A stretch of 64,000 nucleotides of DNA from Klebsiella spallanzanii (GTDB taxonomy: Bacteria; Pseudomonadota; Gammaproteobacteria; Enterobacterales; Enterobacteriaceae): contig NZ_CABGGS010000001.1 of assembly GCF_902158555.1 (NCBI RefSeq), positions 434,001 through 498,000 of the forward strand, in the 5' to 3' direction. Positions 26,901 through 36,216 of the stretch are shown here, one piece after another (position 1 is the stretch's first letter; each line of letters opens with the position of its first letter). The position numbers were made by a program, and so were the translations under genes. Under the pieces are notes generated by a model that did no database searches, was not told the origin of the DNA, and was given only the letters and a program-made list of their open reading frames with translations.

Positions 26901-28853
26901 TTACTTGCCTTTAATTTCGTACAGTGGCGTCTGGCCCGCAACAACCTTACCGGTTGCCTGCATAACCAGCGCGCTGTAGTCGTCGCTGTTGCTGCACACC
27001 ACCGGGCTAATCATCGAACGCGCGTTAGCGTTCAGGAACTCAAGATCCAGTTCCAGAATCGGCTGGCCCGCTTTCACTTCAGCGCCCTCTTCCACCAGGC
27101 GTTTAAAGCCCTGACCGTTAAGTGCGACGGTATCGATACCCATATGGACAACGATTTCCGCGCCATTTTCAGTTTCCAGACAGAAAGCATGGTTGGTGTT
27201 AAAGATTTTCACCACGGTGCCTGCCGCCGGAGCCACAACAATCTTATCAGTAGGTTTCACCGCCACGCCGTCGCCAACGGCTTTGCTGGCGAAAGCTTCG
27301 TCCGGCACCTGTTCCAGCGCCACAATATCGCCGGTAATCGGCGAAACCAGCGCTTCAACGGTTTTCGCATTGGCTACGGCCTGTGGCTTAGCGGCTGGGG
27401 CTGCTGCGGGTGCGCTGTGAGAAGACGTAGCTGCTGCGGCAACCGGACCACGGGCAACCACTTTCTTCATTTCATCGCCAACGGATTCCGCTTTCGCACC
27501 CACGATAACCTGAATGGTCTGTTTGTTCAGTTTAACCACACCAGAAGCGCCCAGGCGCTTACAGGCCGCATCGTTAACTAGTGCAGAGTCTGCAACGGTC
27601 AGACGCAGACGAGTAATACAGGCATCAATCGCTTTCAGGTTATCGGTACCGCCAACCGCCGCAATGTAGTTGGTCGCCAGCTGGGTTAAGCCCTCTTCGG
27701 TATTGCTGTTGGCCTCTTCAGTCACGACGTCATCGGTTTTATCTTCACGACCCGGCGTTTTCAGGTTGAACATGCGGATAACCGCACTGAACAGCAGGAA
27801 GTAGATGACGAAGAACACCACGCCCATAACAATCAGCATCCAGACATTTTTACTGGCTGCTGGCAGGCTATACATCAGAACATAGTCGATCGCACCTGCA
27901 GAGAAGGAGAAGCCCGCGTGGATGCCCAGCGCTGTCGCAACGAACAGGCTGATACCGGTCAGGATGGCGTGCAGGAGATACAGCAACGGCGCCAGGAACA
28001 TGAACAGGAATTCCAGCGGCTCGGTGACACCGGTCAGGAATGCGGTAATTGCAACGGATAGCAGCATACCGCCAACCATTGGGCGACGCTCTTTCGGTGC
28101 CGCGAAGTACATCGCCAGCGCTGCACCCGGCAGACCGAACATCATGATCGGGAAGAAGCCGGACATGAACATCCCCGCCGTGCCGTCACCTGCGTAGAAG
28201 CGGTTGATGTCACCGTGGAATACCGCACCTGCGGCGTTCGTGAATTCACCAATCTGGAACCAGGCAATGGTGTTCAGAACCTGATGCAGACCGGTTGGGA
28301 TCAGCAGACGGTTGATGAAACCGAAGATACCAGAACCCAGCGCACCAGCGCCGACGATCCATTCACCACCAGCATGGATAGCGTTCTGCACCGGCGGCCA
28401 TACATAACCGAAGATTGCTGCCAGCACCAGACAGAAGAAGCCGGTAGCGATTGGCACAAAGCGTTTGCCACCAAAGAAGCTCAGGAAGTCAGGCAGTTTG
28501 ATGCCCGACCAGCGGTTGTAAGTCGCACCCGCCACCAGACCGGTAATAATACCCGCCAGGACGCCCATGTTGATTGCCGGGTTGATGGTGACCATCGCTT
28601 TAGTCAATACGAAGTAACCTACCGCCCCCGCCAGCGCTGCGGCACCGGCGCTGTCTTTCGACCAGCTGGATGCCACACCGATAGCGAAAATCAGCGCCAG
28701 GTTGTCAAAGATTGACCCACCCGCCTGCGCAATAAACGCGATGTTAAGCAAATCTGGTTGACCGAATCGCAGCAGCAGTGCCGCAACCGGCAGCACTGCG
28801 ATAGGGAGCTGCAACGCCCTACCGAGTCGCTGAAAAAAACCTAAAATATTCAT
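26901..28853 (-). CDS. nagE: NagE, N-acetylglucosamine-specific PTS EIICBA
   Basis: 650 residues (E. coli 648). In order: a membrane IIC domain (about 1-370), a IIB domain with the phospho-cysteine in DACITRLRLTV (about 410), an Ala/Pro-rich linker (APAAAPAAKPQ), and a IIA domain with active His in EIVVHMGIDT (about 570). It takes up and phosphorylates GlcNAc to GlcNAc 6-phosphate. It is divergent from nagBACD with shared NagC and CRP sites between them. Confidence 0.97.
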   Translation of the reverse strand: MNILGFFQRLGRALQLPIAVLPVAALLLRFGQPDLLNIAFIAQAGGSIFDNLALIFAIGVASSWSKDSAGAAALAGAVGYFVLTKAMVTINPAINMGVLAGIITGLVAGATYNRWSGIKLPDFLSFFGGKRFVPIATGFFCLVLAAIFGYVWPPVQNAIHAGGEWIVGAGALGSGIFGFINRLLIPTGLHQVLNTIAWFQIGEFTNAAGAVFHGDINRFYAGDGTAGMFMSGFFPIMMFGLPGAALAMYFAAPKERRPMVGGMLLSVAITAFLTGVTEPLEFLFMFLAPLLYLLHAILTGISLFVATALGIHAGFSFSAGAIDYVLMYSLPAASKNVWMLIVMGVVFFVIYFLLFSAVIRMFNLKTPGREDKTDDVVTEEANSNTEEGLTQLATNYIAAVGGTDNLKAIDACITRLRLTVADSALVNDAACKRLGASGVVKLNKQTIQVIVGAKAESVGDEMKKVVARGPVAAAATSSHSAPAAAPAAKPQAVANAKTVEALVSPITGDIVALEQVPDEAFASKAVGDGVAVKPTDKIVVAPAAGTVVKIFNTNHAFCLETENGAEIVVHMGIDTVALNGQGFKRLVEEGAEVKAGQPILELDLEFLNANARSMISPVVCSNSDDYSALVMQATGKVVAGQTPLYEIKGK

Positions 28854-28953
28854 CTTATTCCCCCTATGAGACCCCGATAAGGCTCATTCAAAGCCACTTT
28901 ATTATTGTGTAACCTGGTTAAATTTTTAACTTACCTGCAAAGTGTCTGAAAAA

Positions 28954-28975
28954 TTAATTCGTCTCGCAAATTAAA
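28954..28975. promoter_or_regulatory. NagC operator, nagE side
   Basis: TTAATTCG-TCT-CGCAAATTAAA, a palindrome about 100 bases from the nagE start. It corresponds to the known E. coli E-box of the nagE-nagB looping pair. Confidence 0.8.
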
Positions 28976-28986
28976 TGGGTATTTTT

Positions 28987-29002
28987 TGTGACAAAAATCA
29001 CC
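28987..29002. promoter_or_regulatory. CRP site between nagE and nagB
   Basis: TGTGA-CAAAAA-TCACC, one mismatch from the consensus core and located between the two NagC boxes, as in E. coli. The whole 28854-29166 gap (313 bases) is regulatory. Confidence 0.82.
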
Positions 29003-29047
29003 AAATATCGTATTCCCCTCCGCCTTTGACTGGCTAACAACGAAAAC

Positions 29048-29070
29048 TTATTTTATCATTCAAAAAATCA
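29048..29070. promoter_or_regulatory. NagC operator, nagB side
   Basis: TTATTTTATCATTC then AAAAAATCA matches the E. coli nagB B-box as I recall it. Its centre is about 94 bases from the nagE-side box, near nine helical turns, which suits NagC-mediated DNA looping. Confidence 0.8.
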
Positions 29071-29166
29071 ACACGGATTGACCCCGGTCGACGCAGTAAC
29101 TGCAATACTCTTAATAGTATGCTGGCGCCAATCCGCCAGGTTCTAATTTAACTATAGAGGTGAACA

Positions 29167-29967
29167 ATGAGACTGATCCCCCTGGTAACAGCTGAACAAG
29201 TAGGTAAATGGGCTGCCCGCCATATCGTTAACCGCATCAATGCGTTCAAGCCGACTGCGGACCGCCCTTTCGTACTGGGTCTGCCTACCGGCGGTACGCC
29301 TCTGACCGCTTACAAAGCGCTGGTTGAGATGCACAAAGCAGGCCAGGTTAGCTTTAAGCACGTTGTGACTTTCAACATGGATGAGTACGTTGGTCTGCCG
29401 AAAGAGCACCCGGAAAGTTATCATAGCTTTATGCATCGCAACTTCTTTGATCACGTTGATATCCCGGCAGAAAACATTAACCTCCTGAATGGTAATGCGC
29501 CGGATATTGATGCAGAATGCCGCCGCTACGAAGAAAAAATCCGTTCATACGGTAAAATCAATCTGTTTATGGGCGGCGTGGGTAACGATGGCCACATCGC
29601 ATTTAACGAACCGGCCTCTTCCCTGGCGTCTCGTACCCGTATTAAAACCCTGACCCACGATACCCGCGTAGCAAACTCTCGCTTCTTCGACGGCGATGTC
29701 GATCAGGTGCCTAAGTATGCGCTGACCGTTGGCGTGGGTACCCTGCTGGACGCGGAGGAAGTGATGATTCTGGTGCTGGGCCACCAGAAAGCGCTGGCGC
29801 TGCAGGCGGCAGTGGAAGGTAACGTAAACCATATGTGGACCATTACCTGTCTGCAGCTGCACCCGAAAGCGGTCGTCGTCTGCGATGAGCCGTCCACCAT
29901 GGAACTGAAAGTTAAGACTCTGAAATATTTCAACGAATTAGAAGCTGAAAACATCAAAGGTCTGTAA
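29167..29967 (+). CDS. nagB: Glucosamine-6-phosphate deaminase
   Basis: 266 residues, as in E. coli. It converts glucosamine 6-phosphate to fructose 6-phosphate and ammonia. Substrate loop [10 protein letters not shown], the FNMDEYVGL acid (Asp72) and the catalytic [13 protein letters not shown] segment (Asp141, His143, Glu148 region) are conserved. It is the first gene of nagBACD, with an AGAGG site before the ATG, and is induced when NagC leaves the boxes upstream. Confidence 0.97.
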   Translation: MRLIPLVTAEQVGKWAARHIVNRINAFKPTADRPFVLGLPTGGTPLTAYKALVEMHKAGQVSFKHVVTFNMDEYVGLPKEHPESYHSFMHRNFFDHVDIPAENINLLNGNAPDIDAECRRYEEKIRSYGKINLFMGGVGNDGHIAFNEPASSLASRTRIKTLTHDTRVANSRFFDGDVDQVPKYALTVGVGTLLDAEEVMILVLGHQKALALQAAVEGNVNHMWTITCLQLHPKAVVVCDEPSTMELKVKTLKYFNELEAENIKGL

Positions 29968-29976
29968 TGTAGTCTC

Positions 29977-30000
29977 GTCCCGCGGCTGCCCCCGCGGGAC
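29977..30000 (+). terminator. Intercistronic hairpin between nagB and nagA
   Basis: A 9-bp perfect stem (GTCCCGCGG with CCGCGGGAC) then AATCATTTTTG. It probably stabilises or partly terminates after nagB, giving more deaminase than downstream products. Confidence 0.6.
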
Positions 30001-30027
30001 AATCATTTTTGATAACCGGGGGTCGTA

Positions 30028-31176
30028 ATGTATGCATTAACCCAAGGCCGGATTTATACCGGTCATGAAATTCTGGATGACCATGCGATTGTTATCGCCA
30101 ATGGCCTTATCGAACGTATCTGTCCGCTGACTGAATTGCCTGGCGGGATCGAGCAGCGCTCGGTTGATGGCGCGATCCTTGCCCCCGGTTTTATCGACGT
30201 CCAGCTTAACGGCTGCGGCGGCGTGCAGTTCAACGACACTGCGGATGCAGTCACCGTTGAAACGCTGGAAATCATGCAGAAGGCTAATGAACGCTCCGGC
30301 TGCACCAGCTATCTCCCCACGCTCATTACCGCCAGCGATGACCTGATGAAGCAGGGCGTACGGGTGATGCGCGAGTATTTGCAAAAGCATCCTAACCAGG
30401 CGCTGGGCCTGCATCTTGAGGGCCCGTGGCTGAATATCGTCAAAAAAGGCACTCATAATCCGGACTACGTGCGTAAACCGGATGCCGCGCTGGTGGATTA
30501 CCTGTGTGAAAACGCGGATGTGATTACCAAAATCACCCTCGCGCCAGAACGCGTTGAGCCTGAAGTGATTCGCAAACTGGTCGCCGCCGGGATTATCGTT
30601 TCTGCAGGCCACTCCAACGCGACGCTGAAAGAAGCAAAAATTGGGTTCCGCTCCGGCATCACTTTCGCCACCCATCTGTTTAACGCTATGCCATATATTA
30701 CCGGTCGCGAACCGGGTCTGGCAGGGGCGATTTTCGATGAACCGGATGTTTACTGCGGTATCATCGTCGATGGCCTGCACGTCGATTATGCTAACGTCCG
30801 CCTTGCTAAGCGTTTGAAAGGCGACAAGCTGTGTCTGGTGACCGACGCAACGGCTCCGGCGGGTGCCAATATTGAACAGTTCATTTTTGCTGGTAAAACA
30901 ATATACTACCGGAACGGTCTGTGCGTAGATGAGAACGGAACCCTCAGCGGATCCTCATTGACCATGATTGAAGGGGTGCGTAACCTCGTTGAACATTGCG
31001 GCATCGCGCTGGACGAAGTGTTGCGTATGGCAACCCTCTACCCTTCTCGCGCCATTGGCGTAGAGAAGCAGTTAGGCAGCATTGCTCCGGGGATGGTCGC
31101 TAATCTGACCGCATTCACCCGCGATTATAAAATCACCAAGACCATCGTTAATGGTAACGAGGTCGTCACTGAGTAA
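30028..31176 (+). CDS. nagA: N-acetylglucosamine-6-phosphate deacetylase
   Basis: 382 residues, as in E. coli. An amidohydrolase-superfamily enzyme that removes acetate from GlcNAc 6-phosphate, upstream of NagB in the pathway. [23 protein letters not shown] (metal Glu), [15 protein letters not shown] and the late catalytic Asp in [10 protein letters not shown] are all present. It lies between nagB and the repressor gene nagC, whose start is eight bases after its stop. Confidence 0.97.
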   Translation: MYALTQGRIYTGHEILDDHAIVIANGLIERICPLTELPGGIEQRSVDGAILAPGFIDVQLNGCGGVQFNDTADAVTVETLEIMQKANERSGCTSYLPTLITASDDLMKQGVRVMREYLQKHPNQALGLHLEGPWLNIVKKGTHNPDYVRKPDAALVDYLCENADVITKITLAPERVEPEVIRKLVAAGIIVSAGHSNATLKEAKIGFRSGITFATHLFNAMPYITGREPGLAGAIFDEPDVYCGIIVDGLHVDYANVRLAKRLKGDKLCLVTDATAPAGANIEQFIFAGKTIYYRNGLCVDENGTLSGSSLTMIEGVRNLVEHCGIALDEVLRMATLYPSRAIGVEKQLGSIAPGMVANLTAFTRDYKITKTIVNGNEVVTE

Positions 31177-31184
31177 GTAAACGT

Positions 31185-32405
31185 ATGACAGCAGGCGGAC
31201 AGGCTCAAATTGGTAACGTCGATCTCGTAAAACAGCTGAACAGCGCGGCCGTCTACCGGCTCATCGATCAGCATGGCCCAATCTCGCGTATCCAGATTGC
31301 GGAACAAAGCCAGCTTGCCCCTGCCAGCGTAACCAAAATTACGCGTCAGCTTATTGAACGCGGACTGATCAAAGAAGTCGATCAGCAGGCCTCCACCGGG
31401 GGCCGCCGCGCTATCTCTATTGTGGCTGAAACCCGTAACTTCCACGCTATCGGCGTACGTCTTGGTCGCTATGATGCCACCCTGACGCTCTATGATTTAA
31501 GCAGTAAGACCCTCGAAGAAGAGCACTATCCGCTACCGGAAAGAACCCAGGAAACTCTGGAACACGCGCTGCTGAACATCATCGCCTCCTTTATGGAAAG
31601 CTGTCAGCGTAAAATCCGTGAACTGATCGCTATCTCGGTCATTCTTCCCGGACTGGTCGATCCGGAAAGCGGCGTCATTCGCTATATGCCGCACATTCAG
31701 GTGGAAAACTGGGGTCTTGTTGAAGCGCTGGAAGAACGTTTTAAAGTGACCTGCTTTGTCGGTCACGATATCCGCAGCCTCGCGCTGGCGGAGCACTACT
31801 TTGGTGCGAGCCACGACTGTGAAGACTCCATTCTGGTGCGCGTACACCGCGGAACCGGCGCTGGAATCATCTCCAATGGACGTATTTTTATCGGTCGCAA
31901 CGGTAACGTCGGCGAAATCGGCCATATTCAGGTCGATCCGCTAGGCGAGCGCTGTCACTGCGGCAACTTCGGTTGTCTGGAGACCATCGCCGCCAACGCC
32001 GCCATCGAGCATCGCGTTCGCCACCTGCTGGAACAGGGCTATCAGAGTAAGATATCCCTTGAAGACTGCACGATCAAAACGATCTGCAAAGCGGCAAACA
32101 AGGGCGATGCGCTGGCCTGCGAGGTTATTGAACACGTCGGACGCCACCTTGGCAAAACCATTGCTATTGCCATTAATCTGTTTAATCCGCAAAAAGTGGT
32201 GATTGCCGGAGAGATCGTTGAAGCAGAAAAAGTGCTGCTTCCCGCCATTGAAGGCTGCATTAATACTCAAGTACTGAAGGCATTTCGTAAAAATCTGCCG
32301 GTGGTGCGATCCACGCTCGATCATCGCTCAGCAATTGGTGCTTTTGCCCTGGTAAAGCGCGCGATGCTCAACGGGTCTCTGCTCCAGCGTTTGCTGGAAA
32401 GCTAA
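31185..32405 (+). CDS. nagC: NagC, ROK-family repressor of nag and chi genes
   Basis: 406 residues, as in E. coli. The N-terminal winged helix (SRIQIAEQSQLAPASVTKITRQL) is followed by a ROK domain with the zinc-binding CHCGNFGCLE. NagC binds GlcNAc 6-phosphate, the product of NagE and the substrate of NagA, and then releases its operators. Candidate targets in this window are the two boxes between nagE and nagB and the one upstream of chiP. Confidence 0.97.
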   Translation: MTAGGQAQIGNVDLVKQLNSAAVYRLIDQHGPISRIQIAEQSQLAPASVTKITRQLIERGLIKEVDQQASTGGRRAISIVAETRNFHAIGVRLGRYDATLTLYDLSSKTLEEEHYPLPERTQETLEHALLNIIASFMESCQRKIRELIAISVILPGLVDPESGVIRYMPHIQVENWGLVEALEERFKVTCFVGHDIRSLALAEHYFGASHDCEDSILVRVHRGTGAGIISNGRIFIGRNGNVGEIGHIQVDPLGERCHCGNFGCLETIAANAAIEHRVRHLLEQGYQSKISLEDCTIKTICKAANKGDALACEVIEHVGRHLGKTIAIAINLFNPQKVVIAGEIVEAEKVLLPAIEGCINTQVLKAFRKNLPVVRSTLDHRSAIGAFALVKRAMLNGSLLQRLLES

Positions 32406-32450
32406 AGCCGCTTTATAGTTTCGCCTTTCTCCAACGATGTCGGACAGTTC

Positions 32451-33203
32451 ATGACCATTCAAAACGTAATCTGTGATATTGACGGCGTGCTGATGCACGA
32501 CAATGTGGCCGTGCCGGGCGCCGCTGAATTCATCAAGCGCATTCTCGAAAAAGAGATGCCGCTGGTGATGCTGACCAACTACCCTTCGCAAACTGGCCAG
32601 GATCTGGCGAACCGCTTTGCGACGGCGGGAATAGAGGTGCCTGATACCGCCTTTTATACCTCGGCGATGGCGACGGCGGATTTCCTGCGCCGCCAGGAGG
32701 GTAAGAAAGCCTATGTAGTAGGCGAAGGCGCGTTGATTCACGAATTATATAAAGCTGGCTTCACCATCACTGACGTCAATCCTGATTTTGTTATCGTCGG
32801 TGAGACCCGCTCCTTTAACTGGGAGATGATGCATAAGGCCGCTTTTTTTGTCGCCAATGGCGCACGCTTTATCGCGACTAACCCGGATACTCACGGCCGC
32901 GGCTATTATCCGGCCTGCGGCGCGCTGTGCGCCGGTATCGAAAAAATCTCCGGCCGTAAGCCGTTTTACGTGGGCAAACCGAGTCCGTGGATTATCCGCT
33001 CTGCGCTCAATAAAATGCAGGCGCATTCAGAGCAGACGGTCATCGTCGGCGATAACCTACGTACGGATATTCTGGCGGGCTTCCAGGCCGGTCTGGAAAC
33101 CATTCTGGTGCTTTCCGGGGTCGCCACGCTCGATGATATCGACAGCATGCCATTCCGCCCCTCGTGGATTTATCCTTCCGTTGCAGAAATCGATATTTTT
33201 TAA
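32451..33203 (+). CDS. nagD: NagD/UmpH, HAD-family nucleotide phosphatase
   Basis: 250 residues, as in E. coli. HAD motif I is DIDGVLMHD, motif II LTNYPSQ and motif III/IV KPSPWI plus VGDNLRTDILAG. The E. coli protein (also called UmpH) hydrolyses UMP and other nucleoside monophosphates; its link to amino-sugar use is unclear despite the operon. It is last in nagBACD, 45 bases after nagC, and ends at a clear terminator. Confidence 0.95.
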   Translation: MTIQNVICDIDGVLMHDNVAVPGAAEFIKRILEKEMPLVMLTNYPSQTGQDLANRFATAGIEVPDTAFYTSAMATADFLRRQEGKKAYVVGEGALIHELYKAGFTITDVNPDFVIVGETRSFNWEMMHKAAFFVANGARFIATNPDTHGRGYYPACGALCAGIEKISGRKPFYVGKPSPWIIRSALNKMQAHSEQTVIVGDNLRTDILAGFQAGLETILVLSGVATLDDIDSMPFRPSWIYPSVAEIDIF

Positions 33204-33206
33204 GTA

Positions 33207-33240
33207 AAACCACGTCCCAGGACGTGGTTTCTTATTTTTA
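33207..33240 (+). terminator. Rho-independent terminator of the nag operon
   Basis: AAACCACGTC, four-base loop, GACGTGGTTT, then CTTATTTTT. It lies just after the nagD stop. Confidence 0.9.
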
Positions 33241-33481
33241 AGCCCCTGATGAAAGCGTTCATCTAAAATAAAAGCATTATTATTAAACATTCATCAACGA
33301 AAGCGCTCAAAACATACTCTTTTTTCACTATTCAGCAATCGTGATTGCATTATTTCCTTTTCCAGTCGCAAACCCCTTGCGCCCTCCGCCCCTTTGCGGC
33401 ATTTTCTTAAGCATGCACTGAGGCTTCGCACCGAGACGAAGCTTGCACAACATCAAACAAGACAGGGTAACGGAGAAGGCT

Positions 33482-35143
33482 ATGTGTTCGATTTTTGGCG
33501 TACTGGATATTAAAACTGACGCGGGCGAGCTGCGTAAAAAGGCACTGGAACTTTCCCGCCTGATGCGCCACCGTGGCCCGGACTGGTCTGGCGTCTATGC
33601 TTGTGATAAAGCCATCCTGGCGCATGAACGCCTGTCTATCGTCGACGTGAACGCTGGCGCGCAGCCGCTGTATAACGCGCAAAAAACCCATGCTCTCGCC
33701 GTCAACGGTGAAATCTACAACCACCAGGCGCTGCGCGCAGAATACGGCGATCGCTACGCTTTCCAGACCGGTTCCGACTGCGAAGTCATCCTGGCGCTGT
33801 ATCAGGAGAAAGGTCCGGAGTTCCTCGACGATCTTCAGGGGATGTTTGCTTTCGCGTTATACGACAGCGAACAAGATGCGTATCTGATTGGTCGCGATCA
33901 CATCGGGATCATCCCGCTGTATATGGGTCATGATGAGCACGGCAACTTCTACGTCGCTTCAGAAATGAAAGCACTGGTTCCGGTCTGCCGCACCATTAAA
34001 GAGTTCCCGGCGGGCAGTTACCTGTGGAGTAAAGATGGCGAAATCCGTCAGTACTACCAGCGCGACTGGTTCAACTATGATGCGGTCAAAGACAACGTCA
34101 CGGACAAAAACGAACTGCGTCAGGCGCTGGAAGAATCGGTGAAAAGCCACCTGATGTCTGATGTTCCCTATGGTGTACTGCTGTCCGGCGGCCTGGATTC
34201 ATCGGTTATTTCCGCTATCACCAAAAAATATGCCGCTCGCCGCGTTGAAGATCAGGAGAAATCAGAAGCCTGGTGGCCACAACTGCACTCCTTCGCCGTA
34301 GGCCTGGAAGGTGCACCTGACCTGAAGGCTGCGCAGGAAGTGGCTAACCATCTGGGTACCGTGCACCACGAGATCCACTTTACGGTTCAGGAAGGTCTGG
34401 ACGCGATTCGCGATGTTATCTATCACATTGAAACCTACGATGTGACGACGATTCGCGCTTCAACGCCAATGTATTTGATGTCGCGTAAAATCAAAGCGAT
34501 GGGCATCAAAATGGTGCTGTCTGGCGAAGGTTCTGACGAAGTATTTGGCGGCTACCTTTATTTCCATAAAGCGCCGAACGCCAAAGAGTTGCACGAAGAG
34601 ACCGTACGTAAGCTGCAAGCGCTGCATATGTTTGACTGCGCCCGCGCCAACAAAGCGATGTCTGCCTGGGGCGTTGAAGCACGCGTGCCGTTCCTGGATA
34701 AGAAATTCCTCGATGTGGCAATGCGCATCAACCCGCAGGATAAAATGTGCGGCAACGGTAAAATGGAAAAACATGTTCTGCGTGAATGCTTCGAGTCATA
34801 TCTGCCGGCAAGCGTCGCATGGCGTCAGAAAGAGCAGTTCTCTGATGGCGTAGGCTACAGCTGGATCGATACGTTAAAAGAAGTTGCCGCCGAACAGATT
34901 TCCGATCAACAACTGGAAACTGCCAGCTTCCGCTTCCCGTACAACACGCCATCGTCTAAAGAGGCATATCTGTACCGTGAGATCTTTGAAGATCTATTCC
35001 CGGTACCGAGTGCTGCTGAATGCGTTCCGGGTGGCCCGTCAGTTGCTTGCTCTTCCGCAAAAGCGATTGAATGGGACGAATCTTTCAAGAAAATGAACGA
35101 TCCGTCAGGACGCGCAGTTGGCGTACATCAGTCAGCCTACTGA
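33482..35143 (+). CDS. asnB: Asparagine synthetase B (glutamine-hydrolysing)
   Basis: 553 residues from the ATG at 33482, so that Cys2 (MCSIFGV) becomes the N-terminal nucleophile of the glutaminase domain; the 13-codon longer reading would abolish this and is rejected. LRHRGPDW-type loop (MRHRGPDWSGV), AVNGEIYNH and the synthetase PP-loop LLSGGLDSSVIS are conserved. It forms Asn from Asp, Gln and ATP. It is monocistronic with a terminator behind it, upstream of the tRNA cluster. Confidence 0.97.
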   Translation: MCSIFGVLDIKTDAGELRKKALELSRLMRHRGPDWSGVYACDKAILAHERLSIVDVNAGAQPLYNAQKTHALAVNGEIYNHQALRAEYGDRYAFQTGSDCEVILALYQEKGPEFLDDLQGMFAFALYDSEQDAYLIGRDHIGIIPLYMGHDEHGNFYVASEMKALVPVCRTIKEFPAGSYLWSKDGEIRQYYQRDWFNYDAVKDNVTDKNELRQALEESVKSHLMSDVPYGVLLSGGLDSSVISAITKKYAARRVEDQEKSEAWWPQLHSFAVGLEGAPDLKAAQEVANHLGTVHHEIHFTVQEGLDAIRDVIYHIETYDVTTIRASTPMYLMSRKIKAMGIKMVLSGEGSDEVFGGYLYFHKAPNAKELHEETVRKLQALHMFDCARANKAMSAWGVEARVPFLDKKFLDVAMRINPQDKMCGNGKMEKHVLRECFESYLPASVAWRQKEQFSDGVGYSWIDTLKEVAAEQISDQQLETASFRFPYNTPSSKEAYLYREIFEDLFPVPSAAECVPGGPSVACSSAKAIEWDESFKKMNDPSGRAVGVHQSAY

Positions 35144-35159
35144 CAAGCGCTTTTTTCCA

Positions 35160-35188
35160 AACGGACTCTTCGGGGTCCGTTTTTGTTT
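35160..35188 (+). terminator. Rho-independent terminator of asnB
   Basis: AAACGGAC with GTCCGTTT around TCTTCGGG, then TTGTTTT. It lies 17 bases after the asnB stop. Confidence 0.9.
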
Positions 35189-35305
35189 TGTGCCTTATTT
35201 AAGCTGTTAAAAACGATAAATAACCAATAATTGCCGATTATTGCATCACGCTGTTCGCAACCTAACCAAACAGTTACATTCAGCTCATTTTCGATGAAAA
35301 AGGGG

Positions 35306-35334
35306 TTGACGCTTCAAGGCTCAATACGCATAAT
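35306..35334 (+). promoter_or_regulatory. Sigma-70 promoter of the tRNA operon
   Basis: TTGACG (35306-35311), 17-base spacer, CATAAT (35329-35334), then a GC-rich discriminator GCGCCCC typical of stringently controlled stable-RNA promoters. The first tRNA starts about 40 bases downstream. Confidence 0.8.
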
Positions 35335-35374
35335 GCGCCCCGCAACGCCGATAAGGTAGCGCGAAAAAAAAGAT

Positions 35375-35451
35375 GGCTACGTAGCTCAGCTGGTTAGAGC
35401 ACATCACTCATAATGATGGGGTCACAGGTTCAAATCCCGTCGTAGCCACCA
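35375..35451 (+). tRNA. metT: tRNA-Met (CAU), elongator
   Basis: 77 bases with encoded CCA. The acceptor stem GGCTACG pairs with CGTAGCC, and the anticodon CAT sits in CTCATAA. It is first in a seven-tRNA cluster in the E. coli order and differs from the second Met copy by one T-loop base (TTCAAAT here, TTCGAAT there). Confidence 0.96.
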
Positions 35452-35460
35452 TCTTTTTTT

Positions 35461-35545
35461 GCGGGAGTGGCGAAATTGGTAGACGCACCAGATTTAGGTT
35501 CTGGCGCCGCAAGGTGTGCGAGTTCAAGTCTCGCCTCCCGCACCA
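35461..35545 (+). tRNA. leuW: tRNA-Leu (UAG)
   Basis: 85 bases with a long variable arm (class II) and encoded CCA. The acceptor stem GCGGGAG pairs with CTCCCGC, and the anticodon loop reads ATTTAGG. Confidence 0.96.
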
Positions 35546-35579
35546 TTTATTCTTTCGCGTTGCAAGTAAAGATTGTTGT

Positions 35580-35654
35580 TGGGGTATCGCCAAGCGGTAA
35601 GGCACCGGTTTTTGATACCGGCATTCCCTGGTTCGAATCCAGGTACCCCAGCCA
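35580..35654 (+). tRNA. glnU: tRNA-Gln (UUG), copy 1
   Basis: 75 bases with encoded CCA. TGGGGTA pairs with TACCCCA; the anticodon loop TTTTGAT carries TTG. Confidence 0.96.
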
Positions 35655-35690
35655 TATTTCTTCGATATTTGCGGTTCACCGCGACGGTAT

Positions 35691-35765
35691 TGGGGTATCG
35701 CCAAGCGGTAAGGCACCGGTTTTTGATACCGGCATTCCCTGGTTCGAATCCAGGTACCCCAGCCA
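35691..35765 (+). tRNA. glnW: tRNA-Gln (UUG), copy 2
   Basis: 75 bases, identical by eye to the preceding copy at 35580-35654, including encoded CCA; a tandem duplication. Confidence 0.96.
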
Positions 35766-35786
35766 TCGAAGAATATGATAAGATTT

Positions 35787-35863
35787 GGCTACGTAGCTCA
35801 GCTGGTTAGAGCACATCACTCATAATGATGGGGTCACAGGTTCGAATCCCGTCGTAGCCACCA
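35787..35863 (+). tRNA. metU: tRNA-Met (CAU), elongator, second copy
   Basis: 77 bases with encoded CCA; same as the copy at 35375-35451 except for one T-loop base. Confidence 0.96.
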
Positions 35864-35907
35864 TACAAAGGAATTATTGATTAAGTTCGATAAGTCCAAA
35901 AAATTGT

Positions 35908-35982
35908 TGGGGTATCGCCAAGCGGTAAGGCTCTGGTTTCTGATACCAGCATTCCGAGGTTCGAATCCTCGTACCCCAGCCA
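35908..35982 (+). tRNA. glnV: tRNA-Gln (CUG), copy 1
   Basis: 75 bases with encoded CCA. It shares the acceptor stem with the UUG isoacceptor, but the anticodon loop reads TTCTGAT. Confidence 0.96.
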
Positions 35983-36017
35983 ATTTAAAAAGTCGCTCAC
36001 TCTGTGGGCGCACCCGT

Positions 36018-36092
36018 TGGGGTATCGCCAAGCGGTAAGGCTCTGGTTTCTGATACCAGCATTCCGAGGTTCGAATCCTCGTACCCCAGCCA
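36018..36092 (+). tRNA. glnX: tRNA-Gln (CUG), copy 2
   Basis: 75 bases, identical by eye to 35908-35982; last of the cluster and followed within seven bases by a terminator. Confidence 0.96.
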
Positions 36093-36098
36093 CTTAAT

Positions 36099-36132
36099 AG
36101 CAAAAAGCTCGCTTCGGCGGGCTTTTTGCTTT
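36099..36132 (+). terminator. Terminator of the tRNA operon
   Basis: AGCAAAAAGC pairs with GCTTTTTGCT around a TCGCTTCGGCGG loop that forms an inner stem; the T-rich right arm acts as tract. Confidence 0.88.
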
Positions 36133-36216
36133 ATGAAATCCGAAAAATCTAGCCTGAAGTTTACATCTACCTTAGCTGTGGATACATTGCAGAGAAAATG
36201 CGTAAAAGGATTTGCG

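Noticed and set aside
35467-36103. Open frames spanning the tRNA cluster
   Set aside because: They read through mature tRNA genes and repeat because the tRNA genes are duplicated; not proteins.
35375-36216. Possible prophage or island attachment site at the tRNA genes
   Set aside because: No integrase and no displaced tRNA end was found; the near-identical segments are full tandem tRNA copies.
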